A stretch of 64,000 bases of DNA from Salinibacterium sp. ZJ70 (GTDB taxonomy: Bacteria > Actinomycetota > Actinomycetes > Actinomycetales > Microbacteriaceae), in NCBI RefSeq assembly GCF_011751865.2, contig NZ_CP061770.1, forward strand, positions 2,046,001-2,110,000, given 5' to 3'. The notes below the pieces were generated by a model, which saw only the letters and a list, made by a program, of their open reading frames with translations, had not been told where the DNA came from and did not search any database. Positions 42,401 to 49,742 of the stretch are shown in pieces. Position 1 is the first letter of the stretch; each line of letters opens with the position of its first letter. The translations under genes were made by a program, and so were the position numbers.

Positions 42401-45056
42401 GCGCGGGGTCCCGGTTCGAGGCCTCGTCGAGGGGCGTCACCCGGAAGATGACGCTCGCGGCAGCCGTCTCGCCGAATCCATCGAGTACGCGATAGTCGGC
42501 GCGGTACTCGCCCGGCTCGGTGGGCGCCTGGAATCGCACGCGGTCGCCACCCACGAAGGCGATGCCCGCTACGGGCGCGGTGACGAGCTCGTCAGCGAGG
42601 AACATGCGCGCGTCGTCGGGGTGGTAGTCGTTCGCGAGCGCGTCGACGGTCACGATGTCGCCCGCGCGCACCGTCACCTGGTCATCACGCGCGACAGGCG
42701 GCTGGTGCTTCGTGAGGGCGGGCACCGGCACGACCGTGACACCCGCTGTGGCCGTGCCCGCACCATCGGAGATCGTGTACGTGAAGCTCACCTGGCCGGT
42801 GAGCGCCTGCGGTGACGTCACGCGGATGAGCGTCGATTCGAGAAGCTCGACGACCACACCCTTCGCCACCACATCCGACGGCACGTCGACCGACTGCACC
42901 GCCAGGATCTGACCCGTGGGGCTGACGTCGTTGGTGAGCACCGCGATCGTCGTCGGCTCGTCGCCGCGCAGGTAGGCAGTGTCCTTGACGGCGATGGGCG
43001 GGAGGGTGCGATCCTCGGGAACGGGCAGCACGTCGATGCGGATGATGCCGACGCTCGAGAGAGCACCCGCGGCGAGCGTGTACTCGAAGTAGTGGACACC
43101 CGGCGCGGATGCGGAGAAGCGCACCTCGTTCTTGTCGGTGTCGAGCGTCGCGCTCGCCTCTCCCCCGGGCTCCTGGATGCCCGTGATCGCGAGCGGCGCT
43201 CCCGACGGCGAGATGTCGTTGACGAGCGGCGAGAGCACGAGCTGCTCGCCCACGAACGCCGTATCGAAGTCGGGAGTGCCGACGGGCTTCTGGGAGCCGG
43301 CGGCTTCGACCTTCACGACGAGGGTTCCGGTGGAGACCTGGCCGCTTCCGTCGGCGACCTGGAACTGCACCTCCTTCTCGCCCAGCTCCGACGTCTGGTG
43401 GGTGAAGGTGATCACCCCGTCGGGTGTGAAGCGCACGAGGTCACCCGAGGTGGGCGCCGCGCCCAGCAGGTACATGTCGTCGCCGTCCGGGTCGCGCCAG
43501 TTCGCGAGCACGTTGTACTCGACCGTCTGGTTCGCCTCGACCGACACGGCCGAGCGCCGCACCTCGAGCGGCAGCTCGTTGACGCCATCCGGCACGACGC
43601 GCGCGAGCACATCGGCGGTCGCGGATCCGCCTCGTCCGTCGTCGACGGTGTATGAGAAGCGGATGTTGCCCACGAAACCCGGGGCGGGGGTGAACTGCAG
43701 CGCACGAGCGCCGTCGATGAGGTCGAGTCGTCCGGTGCCTTCGGAGATCTGCCCATGCTCGGAGATCACGAGCACATCGCCGTCGGGATCGGAGTCGTTG
43801 TCGAGCACCGAGAGGATCGTGGTGCGGCCCGGCCGGATGCCGAAGTCATCCTCGATCGCCGTGGGGTCGCGGTTGACGTCCGTGCGCTCGGCGAGGGTGT
43901 CCTCGAAGGACTGCAGCGCCGAGACCTCGTCGCCGATCTCCTCCGACTCCTCCTCCTCGGGCGGGGTCACGTCGTCCCAGTTGTCGACGAGGCGCATGTC
44001 TTCGCTCATGACCCACGCGTTGCCGTTCGCGGTGTCGTTGAGCACGACGATGTCGCGGTTCACGCGGAACACCAGTCGGCCTCCGCTCGCAGCCTGCGGG
44101 ATGTCCTGCACGCCGGGCTGCTGCCCCTCGCACGCGAGCATGTAGAGCCGGGCCGCGGCCCACGCACCGTGCGCGCACCCCGCGACATTCACCGGCTGCG
44201 CGACCTCATCCGGGTCGGTCGTCTCGGTCGCTCCCTCAGCACCGAGCACCTCGACATCACCGGATCCGAGCGACACCCGCAGGAGGCCGGTCGCGGTCGC
44301 GAGGATCGCGTAGTCGGATGCGGCGCCGCTCTGCTGCAGGTGGAGGGCGCGCTGCGCGCCGAGCGGGTGCACGGTGCCGTCATCGAGCACGAGCTCGTTC
44401 GTGGACTCGTCGAGCGCCACCAGCCGGTCGCCGATCGCCGCGACCTGCGCGGTGCCGACTCGCGGGAACGCAGACTCGACGGGCACGTCGGCGAGGGAGT
44501 CGAGCCGGTACAGGGTCTTGTCCGCCGGCGAGATCGCGAGGATCGCGCCCTCCGTCGTGACGGCCGCGCGACCGCCCGCGCCCAGCTCGAGAAGCGGCGG
44601 TGACGAGACGGTGTCGAGCTGGAGGTCGCCTGCGGCCGAGAGAGCCCACAGGTTCCCCTCCGACACGACCGAGATCACGTCGCCGCCGTAGGCGACCTCG
44701 GCACGACGCGGCAGCTCGACGGAGCTCATGATCGACGTGGTCGCCGGGTCCACCGACTCGAGGCGCGCATTGTCGGGGTCGACGAGGAAGACAGCGTCCC
44801 CGTTCTGCAGCACGTCGAAGTTGGGGGTCGAGGCGGTGACGGATCCGGTGAGCTCATCGATCTGGCGGTTGAGGCGCCCGCCGAGCAGCTGCTCGCCGTT
44901 GGTGACCCACACATCGCGCGACGACAGCTCGACGTCGCTCACCGGGAACCCGGGGTGCAGGGCGGCGACAGTGAGAGTTCCGCCGGCGACGAGCGCGATG
45001 ACGGTGGCAGACGCGATGGTCCTGCGGCGCGCCCGCCAGAAGCCCCCCACTCTCAC
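39465..45056 (-). CDS. Giant Ig-like/FN3 surface protein
   Basis: 1863 aa, GTG start. A basic N terminus and one transmembrane helix (about residues 13-33) predict an extracytoplasmic body. Residues about 40-370 resemble a beta-propeller (repeats such as DAVFLVDPDNARLESVD). About eight or nine cadherin/VCBS-like Ig domains follow, with calcium-type motifs (LDNDSDPDGD, ANDSDPQGLP, VNDSNPYEST), then three FN3 domains at the C terminus (NGTAYTFSVRAINEHGPGEW, YDLQVRAVNKAGAS). It corresponds to fn3 in PFNA clusters. Its size suggests spanning the wall or contacting other cells. Preceded by a GGGGA-N4-TCCCC element; it heads the FN3-MoxR-DUF58-Tgm-EccC unit. Confidence 0.88.
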   Translation of the reverse strand: MRVGGFWRARRRTIASATVIALVAGGTLTVAALHPGFPVSDVELSSRDVWVTNGEQLLGGRLNRQIDELTGSVTASTPNFDVLQNGDAVFLVDPDNARLESVDPATTSIMSSVELPRRAEVAYGGDVISVVSEGNLWALSAAGDLQLDTVSSPPLLELGAGGRAAVTTEGAILAISPADKTLYRLDSLADVPVESAFPRVGTAQVAAIGDRLVALDESTNELVLDDGTVHPLGAQRALHLQQSGAASDYAILATATGLLRVSLGSGDVEVLGAEGATETTDPDEVAQPVNVAGCAHGAWAAARLYMLACEGQQPGVQDIPQAASGGRLVFRVNRDIVVLNDTANGNAWVMSEDMRLVDNWDDVTPPEEEESEEIGDEVSALQSFEDTLAERTDVNRDPTAIEDDFGIRPGRTTILSVLDNDSDPDGDVLVISEHGQISEGTGRLDLIDGARALQFTPAPGFVGNIRFSYTVDDGRGGSATADVLARVVPDGVNELPLEVRRSAVSVEANQTVEYNVLANWRDPDGDDMYLLGAAPTSGDLVRFTPDGVITFTHQTSELGEKEVQFQVADGSGQVSTGTLVVKVEAAGSQKPVGTPDFDTAFVGEQLVLSPLVNDISPSGAPLAITGIQEPGGEASATLDTDKNEVRFSASAPGVHYFEYTLAAGALSSVGIIRIDVLPVPEDRTLPPIAVKDTAYLRGDEPTTIAVLTNDVSPTGQILAVQSVDVPSDVVAKGVVVELLESTLIRVTSPQALTGQVSFTYTISDGAGTATAGVTVVPVPALTKHQPPVARDDQVTVRAGDIVTVDALANDYHPDDARMFLADELVTAPVAGIAFVGGDRVRFQAPTEPGEYRADYRVLDGFGETAAASVIFRVTPLDEASNRDPAPLPVVARVLSGGSIRIDLPLDRIDPDGDSTQLLRLPTGPSLGTIDEIGADFIRYTSATGLSGTDTFSYQVYDTFGATGVAEIKVAVIPPPDSLSNPNAVPDSVSVRPGRIAQVDLRANDSDPQGLPIKVEPELLDVPEGIEAEVVGGQYLVLAAPETERSFSLRYTLTNDAGGSDVTYVLIQVTPDAPLLPPSAKDIYVSLKEIAGKSSVTVDIFDGHAFNPSGPNAALEIALDGPNAASGEVVVERHGSITVTPGEQRQAIAYRVTNADDGLTAAAFILVPAAVDEAFDDPPYIDRDLPIQYVPMNEAREWKLSDIVKVPSGRSAWIPDASSVSSVQSNGSSSYVDKDTIRFQGALDYRGPASITFTVTDGASKDDPKGNTTQLTLPIVVGDPEFRDTPPTFTSPSLQVEVGESTTFDLRGATGHPNAQILQQVTYSELTGTGPRLDASLSGSELTVSTPRNTPKGSTFQLGVLLRWDKFSVLGTIEVTVVGSTRAPAVAVADSYETQRGDGAVVASPLVNDSNPYESTGERLRIVDATVQNTGEPATISHTDDTVRILPNSSLKSGTIVVVYTIEDATEDPDRRTSGTITVVVSDVPDQVQRPTVPTQGDEGQVAIGFIAPASNGKPITGYEVRTSPSVATPTTCQPPGCTISGLTNGTAYTFSVRAINEHGPGEWSPASNPVIPYGTPGTPTVTIGVSDQWAPNAVISASWAGVNANGGSVSYRWRLNGGGWNATTATSTGNQTVGAGAHTFEVQAVNSGGKQGAIGAASRSITAQTAPPTPGGFSVSVTDSEAPGRIVWSWNGVSASPGGTANLSYEINTGSGWSSVGTNTSYTRTGLSASSYDLQVRAVNKAGASAASPTRSGTITNPPAPPSIEIVSRTHQSVAGCSSGCYAANVRFSNIASGNYTVYMEWSQNWVGNGQPVNVSSGSVIRTNSATGLLAQNVSLRIRAVGPSGELVTRWYSRGEWAAVPNG

Positions 45057-45157
45057 CCCGTGAACCCTGCCTCGCGAATCGCCCCGGTATCCCCCCGAGC
45101 AGGGGACAGGACGATCAGGCTAACACGCGAGATGTCGTCGCCTTCCCCCTCCGCGAT

Positions 45158-45171
45158 GGGGATCACTCCCC
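45158..45171. promoter_or_regulatory. GGGGA-N4-TCCCC inverted repeat, copy before the Ig/FN3 operon
   Basis: GGGGATCACTCCCC, overlapping the last codons and stop of the FHA-winged-helix gene. On the minus strand a -10-like TTAGCCT follows 34 nt after the repeat, ten nt farther than in the copies before WXG100-1 and helper 1. Confidence 0.65.
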
Positions 45172-45879
45172 GTCATCGAGACTGCGCCGCGAGCCGTCGG
45201 GGTCGAGCAGCACGAGGTCCTCGCGACTCACCAGGCGACTCGCGACGGCATACTCCACCAGCCGCGCGCGACGGTTGGTCGCGAGCTTGCCGCGGCCGCC
45301 GCGCAGTCCCTGCACGCCCACCTTGTCGAGCTTCTCGCACACGTTGTCGAGCTTTCGGTTGAAGGTCGTGAGCGGCCAGCCCAGGCGCTCGGCCGCCTGC
45401 GCCGAGCTCGGGATGGCACCGCGTCCGGGCGAATCCTGCCGCAGCACCTGCTCGGCGAGCGCGACGACGAGCAGGCGCTGCGAGCTCGTGAGCGGCACGA
45501 CGCCGATCGTCGTCGAACCGGATGCGCCCGCGTGCATCGTGGTCGTGGTGAAGTACTCCTGGTCGTTCTCGATGAAGAGGTCGTACGTCGTCGACCCCGC
45601 GCTGAAGAGCACCTGCATCGTGGGGAACACGATCGGCAGTCGGGCGCCCGGCGGCAGCCAGGCCTGCACGCCGCCCGACCCATCGGTGATGGTCGCCGAG
45701 AGCAGCGTGCCGACGTTCGCGATCCACCACAGCCCGTGCTCCTCGGTGAGCATCAGGAACCGACGATGCAGGTACGGGTTGTCGTCGATCTCGAGGTCGC
45801 CCTCACGCCCGATGAGGAAGTCGCGCTCGGGCTGCGTGGTGAACTTCTCGCCGCAGAAGTCGATCGTCAGGGTGCTCAT
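45163..45879 (-). CDS. FHA domain protein with C-terminal DNA-binding-like domain
   Basis: 238 aa from ATG at 45879 (MSTLTIDFCGEKFTTQPERD), overlapping the kinase stop (ATGA). Residues about 18-75 are FHA-like (FLIGREGDLEIDDNPYLHRR). The C-terminal half resembles a winged helix: SQRLLVVALAEQVLRQD, then SSAQAAERLGWPLTTFNRKL and a basic wing GGRGKLATNRRARLVEYAV. This makes it the only recognisable DNA-binding candidate in the locus, and it is coupled to the kinase. It may bind the GGGGA-N4-TCCCC repeats, one of which overlaps its 3' end, giving a kinase-controlled feedback. Binding is inference. Confidence 0.75.
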   Translation of the reverse strand: MSTLTIDFCGEKFTTQPERDFLIGREGDLEIDDNPYLHRRFLMLTEEHGLWWIANVGTLLSATITDGSGGVQAWLPPGARLPIVFPTMQVLFSAGSTTYDLFIENDQEYFTTTTMHAGASGSTTIGVVPLTSSQRLLVVALAEQVLRQDSPGRGAIPSSAQAAERLGWPLTTFNRKLDNVCEKLDKVGVQGLRGGRGKLATNRRARLVEYAVASRLVSREDLVLLDPDGSRRSLDDGE

Positions 45880-47528
45880 GCGGGCGGGAAGCAGGTCGTG
45901 AGCGGTTCGGAGGTCTTGCCCTTGCGCAGCACCATCACCTCGATGCACAGCGGAGTGCCCTCCGTGTAGCCGTCGACGATGGCCGTATCGCCGTCGATCG
46001 GACGCAGGCCCGGCTGGTCAGGTCGGTTCGCGAGGCGCCACACGAAGGCGTCGCCCTCCTGCGGATCCGGATTCGTCACAGGGAACACCACGCTCGATCC
46101 GTCGAGCGCCGGCGGGCTCGCCGCCTCGGGTGGCGCGATGCGCGTGGGGACGGCCGCACTGCCCGTGGGGGCTGTCGAGGCCGTCGGCTTCGCCTCCGAG
46201 TCGGCATCCGCGCCGAACACGAGGACGCCGACGACGACGGCGACCGCCACGACGAGCGCGAGCGCACCGACGACGATGCCCGCGACGAGACCCCCGCGAG
46301 ATCGGGCGGGGGCGGCGGGCGCAGTCTCGGCGAGCACGGGCCCTGCGGCAGACGCGGCGGCCTCGGGCGCGGGCGAGCTGAGACCGGGCCCCCAGGGGCG
46401 CGCGACCGTGTCCTCCTCCACGGGGTCGACCGACGCCGGTGTCGCCGGGCTCACGAACATGGCACCCGGCGGCGGCGACACGATGGGCGGCGCGGCCGCA
46501 GGCGGCAGCGGCTGCGCCTCGATCGTCTGCACCTGACGCACACGCGTCTCGTCCGCATCGTCGCCCTCGGGCGCACGCGCCGGGGCGTCGACGTACATGT
46601 TGGGAACCTCGAGCTCCGTGCGGGCATAGCCGAGCTCCATCTCGACGCGCTGCAGCGCCCGACCGAATTCGAGCGCGCTCGAGAACCGCTCCTCGCGACG
46701 GGTCGACATGCCCTTGCGCAGCACCGCGGTGAGCGACGCAGGGACATCCGTGCGCGTCATGGGCGTGATCGCCCCGCGCTCGATGCGTCCGATCAGATCG
46801 AGCGGGCCGTTCGGGCGCCCCGCGATCTCGAACGGCGTCTGCCCTGCGAGCACCGTCCAGATCGTCGCCGCGAGCGAGAACACGTCGCTGCGCACATCCG
46901 GATCCGCGACATCGTCGAACATCTCGGGCGGCGACCACGGCACCGACAGCCCCACCGGGCCGCTCGTGCCCGTCGAACCGGTCTCCTCCATCGCGGCCGC
47001 CACAGCGGTCGTCGTGGTGGTGTGCGATGCGATCGCATCGTCGACGGCCGATGAGATGCCGAAGTCGGTGAGCGCCGGCCAGCCGTAATCGTTGCTGAGC
47101 ACGTTGGCGGGCTTGATGTCGCGGTGCAGGATGCCCGCGAGGTGCGCGGTGTGCACGGCGCTCGAGAGCCGCACACCGGTGCGGAGGGCATCGAGCACCT
47201 CGAGCGGCGAACGCCGGTAGCGTTCGCCGAGGCTCGGGCCCGAGCAGAACTCCATGACGAAGTACGGGCGATCGCCCGCGGCGACATCGGCGTGGTAGAT
47301 CGTGACGATGTACGGATGCGTCGACAGCTGCGCCATGAGGTTCGCCTCAGCGGCGAACGCAGCGCGATTCTCCGGGGTGAGCTCATCGAGGAGGAGCACC
47401 TTCACGGCGACACGGCGCTTGGGCAGCGCCTGCTCGTACAGGAAGACATCCGAGAAGCCGCCGGACCCGAGCAGCTTGACGAATGTCAGACCGGGGATCT
47501 CGGGGGGCACCGAGATGGGGCGGCGCAT
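45876..47528 (-). CDS. PknB-type Ser/Thr protein kinase with one transmembrane helix
   Basis: 550 aa. Kinase domain (about residues 12-280): glycine loop LLGSGGFSDVFLYE, catalytic lysine in RVAVKVLLLD, HRDIKPANVLSNDYG catalytic loop, DFGISS, and SPPEM in place of APE. An activation segment rich in Thr (SHTTTTTAVAAA) is a probable autophosphorylation site. A Pro/Ala linker, a transmembrane helix (about 415-438) and a roughly 100-residue extracytoplasmic domain follow, without PASTA repeats. The gene is coupled to FHA genes on both sides. It corresponds to pkb2 in PFNA clusters and is the likely writer for the FHA domains of the locus, including EccC. Confidence 0.94.
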   Translation of the reverse strand: MRRPISVPPEIPGLTFVKLLGSGGFSDVFLYEQALPKRRVAVKVLLLDELTPENRAAFAAEANLMAQLSTHPYIVTIYHADVAAGDRPYFVMEFCSGPSLGERYRRSPLEVLDALRTGVRLSSAVHTAHLAGILHRDIKPANVLSNDYGWPALTDFGISSAVDDAIASHTTTTTAVAAAMEETGSTGTSGPVGLSVPWSPPEMFDDVADPDVRSDVFSLAATIWTVLAGQTPFEIAGRPNGPLDLIGRIERGAITPMTRTDVPASLTAVLRKGMSTRREERFSSALEFGRALQRVEMELGYARTELEVPNMYVDAPARAPEGDDADETRVRQVQTIEAQPLPPAAAPPIVSPPPGAMFVSPATPASVDPVEEDTVARPWGPGLSSPAPEAAASAAGPVLAETAPAAPARSRGGLVAGIVVGALALVVAVAVVVGVLVFGADADSEAKPTASTAPTGSAAVPTRIAPPEAASPPALDGSSVVFPVTNPDPQEGDAFVWRLANRPDQPGLRPIDGDTAIVDGYTEGTPLCIEVMVLRKGKTSEPLTTCFPPA

Positions 47529-48805
47529 CAGCGTTCCTCGACGCGGAGCACGACGCCACCCAGGTCGATGGAGGCCCCGACGATGACGGGCGTGGGCTCG
47601 CCCGCGCGGAGCTTGTGGGTCTCACCGGCTGCGGAGGTCACGACGGTGCCGTTGCGCGAGTGCAGGTCGGTCACCACGACGGTGCCCCCCTCGAGTGCGA
47701 CGCGCACGTGCGAACGTGAGATGTCCTGCTCGGGGCTCGTGACGGTCACCAGTCGAGGCAGCTGCGCCGCAGGAACGCCCGAGACGCTCGGCGAGCGCCC
47801 CACGATGACAGCCTGCTCGAGCGACTCATGCGACCCGTTCGGAAGCACCAGGACAGGCTGCGGCCCCACGGGCGCGGATGGCGCGGCCTCGGCGGCGCGC
47901 GGTGTGCGACCGCGGCGGCCCGTCATCATGACGGTCGCGCCGTCGATATCGGTGCCCCCGGGCGCAGGCGCATCGGAATCCGCCTCCTCCTCGGCAGGAA
48001 GCACCGCGGCCTGCTGCACCGAGTGGTAGATGGTGTCGCCGAACAGATAGTCGTATGCGGGCGCGGACTCTGCGTCGGCCTCCCCGCCGCTCTGAGCGCG
48101 CACCTCGGCCGTGAGCTCCGGCTCGGTCTTCGGCTCCGGCTCGTGCTGGGCGTCGTCGTCATCGGTCGAGATGAAGGTCGCCTCGATGAAGTCGTCGCCC
48201 GCAGGGTGCGGCTCGGATACGGGCGCGGGCACGGGTGCCGGTGCCGGTGCGAGTGCCGGTGCCGGTGCCGGTGCGGGTGCCGGTGCCGGTGCCGGTGCCG
48301 GTGCGAGTGTGGGCACGGGCGCCGCGGGCTGCGCCGCAGGTGCGGCAGCGGCTGCGGACACGGACGCGGTGGGACGCTCGGCTACGACATCGCCCGTCAC
48401 CACCCGGCTCGCACGTACGACGCCCGAGCGGATCGGGAAGTCCTCCCCGCCCGAACCCGGAAGCTCCACGACGATATCCGTCGACGACAGCGAGCGCTCG
48501 ATCCACGTCGTGGCGCCCTCCCCCGTCACCTCGTCGTCGCCCGCGCGCACGACAGCGCCGCCGCGCACGAGCACCTGAGCGCCGTCGGCGCGCAGCTCGA
48601 CAAACGCGAACGGGGGCGTCGAGAGCAGACCTCGGGCGGTGAGAACTTCGAGCACCGCAGGCGCACCGGCCGCATCCTGCAGCACCGCCCAGAGCCGATC
48701 GACCCCCGAAGCGTCGAGCTCCCCGCCGACACACAGAACGCGTTCGGGGCTCACGAGCGAGATCCAGCCGTCGGTCGCGGCGGTGTAGCGATGCGTCACG
48801 GTCAT
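47528..48805 (-). CDS. FHA domain protein with Ala-Pro repeat linker
   Basis: 425 aa. The N-terminal domain of about 140 residues resembles a phosphatase-linked beta-rich domain with no firm match. It is joined by an Ala-Pro repeat (about 165-195) and an acidic disordered region to a C-terminal FHA domain (about 335-425; VIVGRSPSVSGVP, ISRSHVRVALEGG, DLHSRNGTVV). Coupled to both neighbours: PP2C by ATGA, kinase by TGATG. It probably works as the adaptor of the kinase-phosphatase pair. Confidence 0.85.
   Translation of the reverse strand: MTVTHRYTAATDGWISLVSPERVLCVGGELDASGVDRLWAVLQDAAGAPAVLEVLTARGLLSTPPFAFVELRADGAQVLVRGGAVVRAGDDEVTGEGATTWIERSLSSTDIVVELPGSGGEDFPIRSGVVRASRVVTGDVVAERPTASVSAAAAAPAAQPAAPVPTLAPAPAPAPAPAPAPAPALAPAPAPVPAPVSEPHPAGDDFIEATFISTDDDDAQHEPEPKTEPELTAEVRAQSGGEADAESAPAYDYLFGDTIYHSVQQAAVLPAEEEADSDAPAPGGTDIDGATVMMTGRRGRTPRAAEAAPSAPVGPQPVLVLPNGSHESLEQAVIVGRSPSVSGVPAAQLPRLVTVTSPEQDISRSHVRVALEGGTVVVTDLHSRNGTVVTSAAGETHKLRAGEPTPVIVGASIDLGGVVLRVEER
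48227..48310 (-). repeat. Hexanucleotide-type Ala-Pro coding repeat
   Basis: About 14 near-perfect 6-bp units GGTGCC/GGTGCG (plus strand) encode an Ala-Pro chain in the FHA protein. The repeat is in frame, so slippage in whole units would only change linker length. Confidence 0.8.
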
Positions 48806-49647
48806 GCCCTCGGAATCGTGTCTTCGAGAAGACGCGGGTCGCGATCCAACGTCTCCTCCGGGTCAAGACGATCATCGCGGAGCTCCGACTCGACGATGAC
48901 CACCGTTACGTTATCGCGCCCCCCGGCGGCGACGGCGGCCCCCACGAGACGCTCCGGCAAGGTGAGACTCAGGTCGCCGTCGGCGACACGCTCCTCATGG
49001 AATCCGATGATGCGCGCGATCTCCGCGTCGTCGAGCTCCTTGGTGAGGCCGTCGCTGCACACGAGGAACATCTGGTGCCCGCGCAGGGGCAGCAGCCAGA
49101 TATCCGCCTCGACATCCGGATCCGCGCCGAGCGCGCGGGTGACGAGGTTGCGCTGCGGGTGGCGGGCGGCCGCGGCGGCATCGATGACACCCGCGTCGAG
49201 AAGCTCCTGCACCGCCGAATGGTCGACGCTCTGCTGGGTGAGAGTCGAGCCGTCCCAGATGTAGGTGCGCGAGTCGCCCACGTTGAACGTCATCCAATGG
49301 GGGCCGCCGCCCGGCAGATCGACGAGCGCCACCCCCGTCAGGGTCGTCCCTGAGATCGCGCCCCGCTGCAGGCTCTGAACGGCCGTGCTCGCCGCACGCA
49401 CGGCTCCCAGCACGTCGCTCGGCTGCGCGGGCCCCATGAGCCTGGCCGCCGCGAACGCCGCGATCGCCGCCTGGCTCGCGCGGTCCCCGTCGGCGTGCCC
49501 GCCCATCCCGTCGGCGACGACCCAGAACGGGGCCGCCGCGAGGAAGCTGTCCTCATTGGAGGACCGGACGGAGCCGACATGCGTGAACCCCGCGTGTCGC
49601 AGCGACACGGTGGCCGGGCCGATCGCGAGATCCTCCAGAATCTCCAA
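48802..49647 (-). CDS. PP2C-family Ser/Thr phosphatase
   Basis: 281 aa, TTG start at 49647 behind GGAGGAG. Metal-dependent PP2C/PPM motifs are complete: SVRSSNEDSF, VADGMGGHADGD (about residues 44-55), FNVGDSRTYIW, FLVCSDGLTKEL and GGRDNVTVVIV. It would remove phosphates added by the kinase at 45876 and corresponds to prpC in PFNA clusters. It is first in the coupled set PP2C-FHA-kinase-FHA/wHTH, whose promoter region holds a GGGGA-N4-TCCCC element at 49718. Confidence 0.94.
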   Translation of the reverse strand: MEILEDLAIGPATVSLRHAGFTHVGSVRSSNEDSFLAAAPFWVVADGMGGHADGDRASQAAIAAFAAARLMGPAQPSDVLGAVRAASTAVQSLQRGAISGTTLTGVALVDLPGGGPHWMTFNVGDSRTYIWDGSTLTQQSVDHSAVQELLDAGVIDAAAAARHPQRNLVTRALGADPDVEADIWLLPLRGHQMFLVCSDGLTKELDDAEIARIIGFHEERVADGDLSLTLPERLVGAAVAAGGRDNVTVVIVESELRDDRLDPEETLDRDPRLLEDTIPRA

Positions 49648-49717
49648 CGGGCTCCTCCATCCGATCGCGGTCAGGTCAACCTAGCAAGCGGCCGCACCGC
49701 TGCGCAGTCCCCGCTCG

Positions 49718-49731
49718 GGGGAGTTCTCCCC
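49718..49731. promoter_or_regulatory. GGGGA-N4-TCCCC inverted repeat, copy before the PP2C operon
   Basis: GGGGAGTTCTCCCC, between the FHA gene stop (49743) and the PP2C start. On the minus strand a -10-like CTAGGTT (TAGGTT at 49683-49678) follows 33 nt after the repeat, as in the Ig/FN3 operon copy. Confidence 0.65.
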
Positions 49732-49742
49732 ACCCGGAGGAA

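Noticed and set aside
45876..47528. PASTA-type peptidoglycan-sensing kinase
   Set aside because: The extracytoplasmic part is about 100 residues and shows no PASTA repeats, so a PknB-like wall-sensing role is not supported.
48235..48642. Plus-strand VPVPVRVP repeat protein
   Set aside because: Reverse reading of the Ala-Pro repeat within the FHA gene.
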